A DNA stretch of 64,000 bases. It comes from Stomorhina lunata (lineage: Eukaryota > Arthropoda > Insecta > Diptera > Rhiniidae). Both the position numbers and the translations under genes were made by a program. The notes below the pieces were generated by a model that had not been told where the DNA came from, ran no database searches, and saw only the letters and a program-made list of their open reading frames with translations. This document shows positions 58,085 to 64,000 of this stretch, in pieces (the first letter of the stretch is position 1; each line of letters begins with the position of its first letter). The DNA is taken from NCBI GenBank assembly GCA_933228675.1, contig OW121744.1, forward strand, positions 19,946,111 to 20,010,110, written 5' to 3'.

Positions 58085-59055
58085 CAAATTATCAAAAATT
58101 TCCTAAAGAAAATTTCTGATTAAACTAATTTCTATAGATAAATTTTTCACAAAAAAATTATCTATAGAAAAATTTTTGACAAAAAAATTTTCTATAGAAA
58201 AATTTTTGATAAAAAAATTTTCAATAGAAAAATTTCTAATAAAAAAATTTTCCTTAGAAAAACTTTAGATAAAAAAAATTTTCTATGGAAAAATTTTTGG
58301 CGAAAAACTTTTCTTTAGAAAAATTTTTGATAAAAAAAAGTTTTCTATAGAAAAATTTTCTATAAAAAAATTTTCTACAGAAACATTTTTGGTAAAAAAA
58401 TTTTCTTTAGAAAAACTTTTGATATAAAAATTTTCTATAGAAAAACTTTTGATATAAAAATGTTTTAAAGAAAAACTTTTGATAAAAAATTTTATATAAC
58501 AAAATTATCTTTAGAAAAACTTTTGATAACAAAATTTTCTAAAGAAAAATTTCTGATAAAAAAAATTTTCTATAGAAAAATTTTTGAAAAAAAAATTTCT
58601 ATAGAAAAATTTTTGATAGCAAAATTTTCTATAGAAAAATTTTTAATAAAAAAATTTTCTAAGATAAATTTTTGATAACAAAATTTTCTTTAGTAACATT
58701 TTCTATAAAAAAATTTTCTATTTATAAATTTTTCATAAAAATATTATCTATAGAAAAATTTTTGCTAAAAAAAATTGTCTATAGAAAAATTTTTGATAAA
58801 AAGATTTTATGGAGAAAAAATTTTGATAACAAATTTTCTACAGAAAAATTTTGAAGAAGAAATTTTCTATATATAAATTTTTCATAAAAAAATTATCTAA
58901 ATTATCTATGCTAAAAATTTTCTATTGAAAAACTTTTGATAAAAATTTTCTATAGAAAAACGTTTAATAAAAAATTTTTGATAACAAAATTTTCTATAGA
59001 AAAATTTTTGGTATAAAGTTTTTTATAGAAAAATGTTTGATAACAAAATTTTCTA
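58085..59055 (-). repeat. Degenerate 30-bp satellite (gaaaaatttttgataaaaaa)
   Basis: About 32 units containing ttttctatagaaaaa followed by tttttgataaaaaa or ttgataacaaaa, in the reverse orientation relative to the array at 61970-64000. Members vary in length by a few bases. Confidence 0.85.
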
Positions 59056-60345
59056 TTAAGTAAATTTTTAAAAAATTCCCAAAAAAAAAGTAAATTTTTA
59101 AAAAATTCCCAAAAAAAAAGTAAATTTTTTAAAAATTTCCTATAAAAAGTAAATTTTTGAAAAATTTCCTTTAAAAAGTAAATTTTTGAAAAATTTGCTG
59201 TAAAAAGTAAATTTTTGAAAAATTTCCTATAAAAAGTAAATTTTTGAAAAATTTCCTATAAAAAGTAAATTTTTGAAAAATTTCCTATGAAAAGTAAATT
59301 TTTGAAAAATTTCCTATAAAAAGTAAATTTTTGAAAAATTTCCTATGAAAAGTAAATTTTTGAAAAATTTCCTACAAAAAGTAAATTTTTGAAAAATTTC
59401 CTATAAAAAGTAAATTTTTGAAAAATTTCCTATAAAAAGTAAATTTTTGAAAAATTTCCTATAAAAAGTAAATTTCCTATAAAAAGTAAATTTTTGAAAA
59501 ATTTCCTATAAAAAGTAAATTTTTGAAAAATTTCCTATAAAAAGTAAATTTTTGAAAAATTTCCTATAAAAAGTAAATTTTTGAAAAATTTCCTATAAAA
59601 AGTAAATTTTTGAAAAATTTCCTATAAAAAGTAAATTTTTGAAAAATTTCCTATAAAAAGTAAATTTTTGAAAAATTTCCTATAAAAAGTAAATTTTTGA
59701 AAAATTTCCTATAAAAAGTAAATTTTTGAAAAATTTCCTATAAAAAGTAAATTTTTGAAAAATTTCCTATAAAAAGTAAATTTTTGAAAAATTTCCTATA
59801 AAAAGTAAATTTTTGAAAAATTTCCTATAAAAAGTAAATTTTTGAAAAATTTCCTATAAAAAGTAAATTTTTGAAAAATTTCCTATAAAAAGTAAATTTT
59901 TGAAAAATTTCCTATAAAAAGTAAATTTTTGAAAAATTTCCTAAAAAAGTAAATTTTTGAAAAAATTCCTATTAAAAGTAAATTTTTGAAAAATTTCCTA
60001 AAAAAGTAAATTTTTGAAAAAATTCCTATTAAAAGTAAATTTTTGAATAATTTTCTATAAAAAGTAAATTTTTGAAAAATTTCCTATAAAAAGTAAATTT
60101 TTGAAAAATTTCCTATAAAAATTAAATTTTTGAAAAATTTCCTATAAAAAGTAAATTTTTGAAAAATTTCCTATAAAAAGTAAATTTTTGAAAAATTTCC
60201 TATAAAAAGTAAATTTTTGAAAAATTTCCTATTAAAAGTAAATTTTTAAAAAATTTCCTATAAAAAGTAAATTTTTGAAATATTTCCTATAAAAAGTAAA
60301 TTTTTTAAAAAGTTCCTGTAAAAGTAAATTTTTAAAATATATGAC
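59056..60345 (+). repeat. Satellite G: 29-bp tandem array
   Basis: About 43 copies of a 29-bp monomer, cctataaaaagtaaa followed by tttttgaaaaattt, nearly uniform from 59150 to 60250. aaatttttgaaaaattt is a 17-bp palindrome around a central g. The unit resembles satellite D in its cctata and aaaaattt blocks. The left edge joins the 30-bp array directly. Confidence 0.95.
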
Positions 60346-61746
60346 ACGTTTTTAGGAACTTTGAATATTTTTATAGGAAATTTCAATGCAATAATAAAAA
60401 TTTAATTAATTTTCTTTAAATGTATATTAATTCCATGTAGCCCTATAACATTTAGATATTTCCTAAAATATGTATCTTGTGCAATAAAGCCCATATTTAT
60501 TAAGAAAAACAAATTGTTTATGTGATAAAATACATTCTTCATACATTTGTGCCCAATTTTATTTCTGTTGATAATCATGGAATCATTTTATATATGAAAT
60601 GAATTCCTACGATATTCATATATGTACCTTTAGGTACAATAACTGTTCATATATGTATCAGAATGTGTGTGTATGTGTATTTACCTTGCGGTTTTTTATG
60701 TGTGTATAAAATGTTTATAAATATTTATGCTCACATACATTCATGTACTTCAATATATAATATTCTTTACAAAAATGCCAGTGAAGCAAATAACAAAAGT
60801 AACACAAGATACCTTCTTTACAGTTTCAAGACAATTTTCTTACGATGAACTATAACATTTTTATTCTACTTAAGCGCTTAACCAAACATTTATGAAGGTA
60901 CGCGTACACCTCCCATACAATATTAAATACATATACACACACATGCCTAAATACATACATATTTATATACAAAATATGTAAAGTATAATAAATGCACAGT
61001 TAAGTATATAAATATAGTAATTTATACTTATTTATGAATGTACTTTTAAAAGGGGGGGGGGGGGGGGGGGGCTTTTGTTGGCATCACATGAGATCATGAT
61101 AAAGTCACTCGAATTTTGCTTCAGTGCGCGAAATGTTTAAAGAAATTAAGTTTTATAATATTTATTTTTTTGTATTTCATACGAAACAAGAAAGAAATTA
61201 AAGTTATATGTACATATAAAAGACACAAAATTAAAAATTTTGCAAGAGGCCTTGAACATTTTCAATTTTCCAATAAAAGCATAAAGAATTCTTAAATTAA
61301 ATGTGAAAAAGTATAATGATTAACTTTACTATCACTTCAACTCATACCAAGATTGAATGATATCGCCGCATTCGATATCCATTGAAATGTAAGATATTTC
61401 AAAAACATTTGTGTAGCATACTTTTAGGATAATATAAATAATATATAACATAAAAGGTTCACTGCATTGTAACTGATTTGTCAAAAGTTCCCTGATAGTA
61501 AAAAAAAATGTTATTTTAAAAAAAGTTTTGACAAAGAAGCATATATATTTAGAAATCAAATTTAATTCAACTTTTCGCAAAATAAATAATTTTGAAAATC
61601 CCTAAGGTATGTTACACAATATTTGCTTAAAAAAAGTAATAGGAAAATTAAGCAATTTTTTATGTCTATGGTCCTCTGAGCTCAAAATCTATCTAAATTA
61701 AAAATTTTTGAAACAATTATTTCTTTTTAAATATGTGTTTTTTGAG
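60346..61746. other. Spacer with a 20-nt G run
   Basis: No gene is recognised. 61052-61071 is an uninterrupted run of 20 G flanked by cttttaaaa and cttttgttgg. Short tgtgtgtatgtg and tacatacata stretches occur at 60660-60970. Confidence 0.55.
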
Positions 61747-61950
61747 CAGGTTGTCTTAGATAGTTAACCATTTCTTGAAAAATAACTTGTCCGATTTTGA
61801 CGAAAATACATAAATGGATTAAGAACAAAATTGCGCTTAAGAAGTTCTAATACAGTATTTTTTTATGACCAATTGTTTAAGAGTTATTTACATTGCAATG
61901 CAATAAAATATTTTTTTGAGAAAAATCAAAAAAAAATTATTTTTAAAAAA
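61747..61950 (+). repeat. Dispersed repeat copy 2 (matches 3693-3900)
   Basis: Same order of anchors as copy 1: ggttgtc, tcttgaaaa, acttgtcc, aatggatta, cttaagaagttctaa and gagttatttac. It again lies just upstream of a ctatagaaaattttt satellite. Confidence 0.6.
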
Positions 61951-61969
61951 GTACATTATAAATCGAAAA

Positions 61970-64000
61970 TGGCAAAAAAATTTTCTATAGAAATTTTTTT
62001 CTCAAAAATTTTTCTATAGAAAACTTATTCTCAAAAATTTTTCTTGAGAAAATTTTTTTCTTTAGAAAATTTTTTTCTCAAAAATTTTTCTATAGAAATT
62101 TTTATAAGAAATTTTTTAATCGAAAATTTTTATAAAAAATTTTTTATTATTTTTTTTTTTTTAATTTTTTTAAAAAATGTTTTTATCGAAAATTTTTATA
62201 AAACATTTTTTTATCGAAAATTTTTTTATCGAAAAATTTTCTATAGAAAATTTTTTTTATCAATAATTTGTCTATTGAAATTTTTTTGATAATAATTTGT
62301 ATTAAAAATTTTTCTATAGAAAATTTGTTTATCAAAAATTCTTCTAAAGAAAATTTTTTTATCAAAAATTTTTCTATAGAAAATTTTTATATCAAAAATT
62401 TTTCTATAGAAAATTTTTTTATCAAAGCTTTTTCTATAGAAAATTTTTTTATCTAAAATTTTTCTATAGAAAATGTTTTTATCAAAACTTTTTCTATAGA
62501 AAATTTTTTATCAAAACTTCTTCTATAGAAAATTTTTTTATAAAAAATTTTTTTATTGAAAATTTTCTATAGAAATTTTTCATCAAAAATTTTTCTATAG
62601 AAAATTTTTTGTCAAAAATTTCTATATAGAAAATTTTTTGATAATAATTTTATCAAACATTTTTTTATTGAAAATTTTTGTGTAGAAAATTTTTTGATCA
62701 AAAATTTTTCATAGAAAATTTTTTATCAAAAAATTTTCTATAAAAATTTTTCATCAAAAATTTTTCTACAGAAAATTTTTTGTCAAAAATTTCTATATAG
62801 AAAATTTTTTGATAATAATTTTATCAAAAATTTTTCTATAGAAAATTTTTTTATTAAAAATTTTTCTGTAGAAAATTTTCTTACAAAAATTTTGCTATAG
62901 AAAATTTTTTTATTAAAAATTCTTCTATAGAAAGTTTTTTTATCAAAAATTTTTCTATAGAAATTTTTTTTTATCAAAAATTATTCTATAGAAACATTTT
63001 TTTATCAAAGATGTTTCTATAGAAAATTTGTTGATAGTAATTCTAATTTAAAATTTTTCTATAAAAAATTTTCTTAGAAAAATTTTTCTATATAATTTTT
63101 TTTTATCAAACATTTTTCTATAGAAAATTTTTTCATCAAAAATTTTTGTATAGAAATTTTTTTTACCAAAATTTTTTTTTCTTAAATTTTTCTATAGAAA
63201 ATTTTTTTATCAAAAATTTTTCTATAGAAAATTTTTTTATCAAAATTTTTTCTATAGAAAATTTTTTAATCAAAAATTTTTCTATAGAAAATTTTTTTAT
63301 CAAAAATTGTTCTGTAGAAAATTTTCTAAATTTTTCTATAGAAAATTTTTTTATCAAAAATTTTTCTATGGAAAATTTTTTTATCAAAAATGTTTCTATA
63401 GAAAATTTTTTTTATCAAAAATTTTTCTATAGAAATTTTTTCATCAAAAATTTTTCTATAGAAAATTGTTTTTATCAAAAATTTGTCTATTGATAATTTT
63501 TTGATAATAATTTTTATCAAACATTTTTCTATAGAAAATTTTTTTTCAAAAATTTTTCTATAGAAAGTTTTTTTTATCAAAAATTTTTCTATAGAAAATT
63601 TTTATTATGAAAAATTTTTTTGTAAAAATTTTTATTATGAAAAATTTTTTTGTAAAAATTTTTTCATCAAAAATTTTTCTATAGAAATTTTTTGTATCAA
63701 AAATTTCTCTATAGAAAATTTTTTTATCGAAAATTTTTCTATAGAAAATTTTTTAATGAAAAATTTTTTTATAGAAAATTTTTTTATCAAAAATTTTTCT
63801 ATAGAAAATTTTTTTTGTCAAAAATTTTTCTATAGAAAATTTTTTGATAATAATTCTAATTAAAATTTTTTATCAAAAATATTTCTATAGAAAATTTTTT
63901 AAGAATAATTATTATCAAAAATTTTTCTATAGAAAATTTTCTTACTAAAATTTTTCTATAGAATTTTTTTTATTAAAATCTAGATTTTTTTTGTTATCAA
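61970..64000 (+). repeat. Degenerate 30-bp satellite (ctatagaaaattttttta / tcaaaaattttt)
   Basis: About 65 units to the end of the window, continuing beyond it. Units carry tttctatagaaaattttt then ttatcaaaaatttt. A variant block with gataataatttt recurs near 62640, 62815, 63495 and 63845. It is a sister family of satellite C, with tttatcaaaa in place of tggtatcaaaa. Confidence 0.88.

Overview
The window is about 64 kb of very AT-rich eukaryotic DNA with no host exon that I can recognise. It is most likely from a higher fly (Schizophora, for example a blowfly or house-fly relative). The reasons are a BEL/Pao LTR retrotransposon, dispersed repeats of a dipteran style (gacggacggac, atacccttcaccac ends), a jockey/CR1-like non-LTR relic and many short-monomer satellites. 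The organism is an inference. The region could be heterochromatin, a giant intron or Y-linked DNA; the sequence alone cannot decide.

The best-supported feature is a BEL/Pao retrotransposon at 5578-17353. It has two 427-bp LTRs that read as identical, a 5-bp target duplication (gatac), a tRNA primer-binding site, gag-pol (zinc knuckles, aspartic protease, reverse transcriptase with YVDD, RNase H, HHCC and DDE integrase) and a DUF5641 tail. Three things are odd. (1) A third ORF after pol (15739-16671) encodes a second zinc-knuckle plus retropepsin module. A strong splice acceptor lies 7 nt before its ATG and a perfect GTAAGT donor lies just before the gag ATG, so it may be expressed from a spliced subgenomic RNA in the place where env would sit. 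(2) The leader and 5' gag are duplicated in tandem (1,549 bp plus a 1-nt filler). (3) An in-frame TGA separates the integrase from the DUF5641 tail.

Tandem arrays fill over 40 percent of the window. One group has AT-rich monomers of 28-32 bp that share a box like TATAG(A/G)AAATTTTT: about 500-2345, 4099-5577, 17354-17600, 25540-27660, 32090-34745, 35795-37680, 55580-56470, 58085-60345 and 61970-64000. A second group is a roughly 20-bp repeat built on tctatatatagaca at 20000-23060. A third is a 12-bp satellite (actaagacatag) in one orientation at 40000-43330 and in the opposite orientation at 47260-51200 and 53520-55570, with a perfect 6-bp (actaag) block of about 1.39 kb inside the first array. 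The BEL element landed inside one 30-bp satellite, which resumes directly after it.

Other elements are a long inverted repeat (23849-24702), two near-full copies and one eroded copy of a terminal-inverted-repeat dispersed element (28202-28954, 44298-45048, 17690-17930), a minisatellite of about 130 bp with a ggcgccacc core (29570-30470), an adjacent repeat of about 145 bp (30515-31030), and a non-LTR retrotransposon relic (39480-39860, minus strand). The remaining spacers are AT-rich with no recognised gene.
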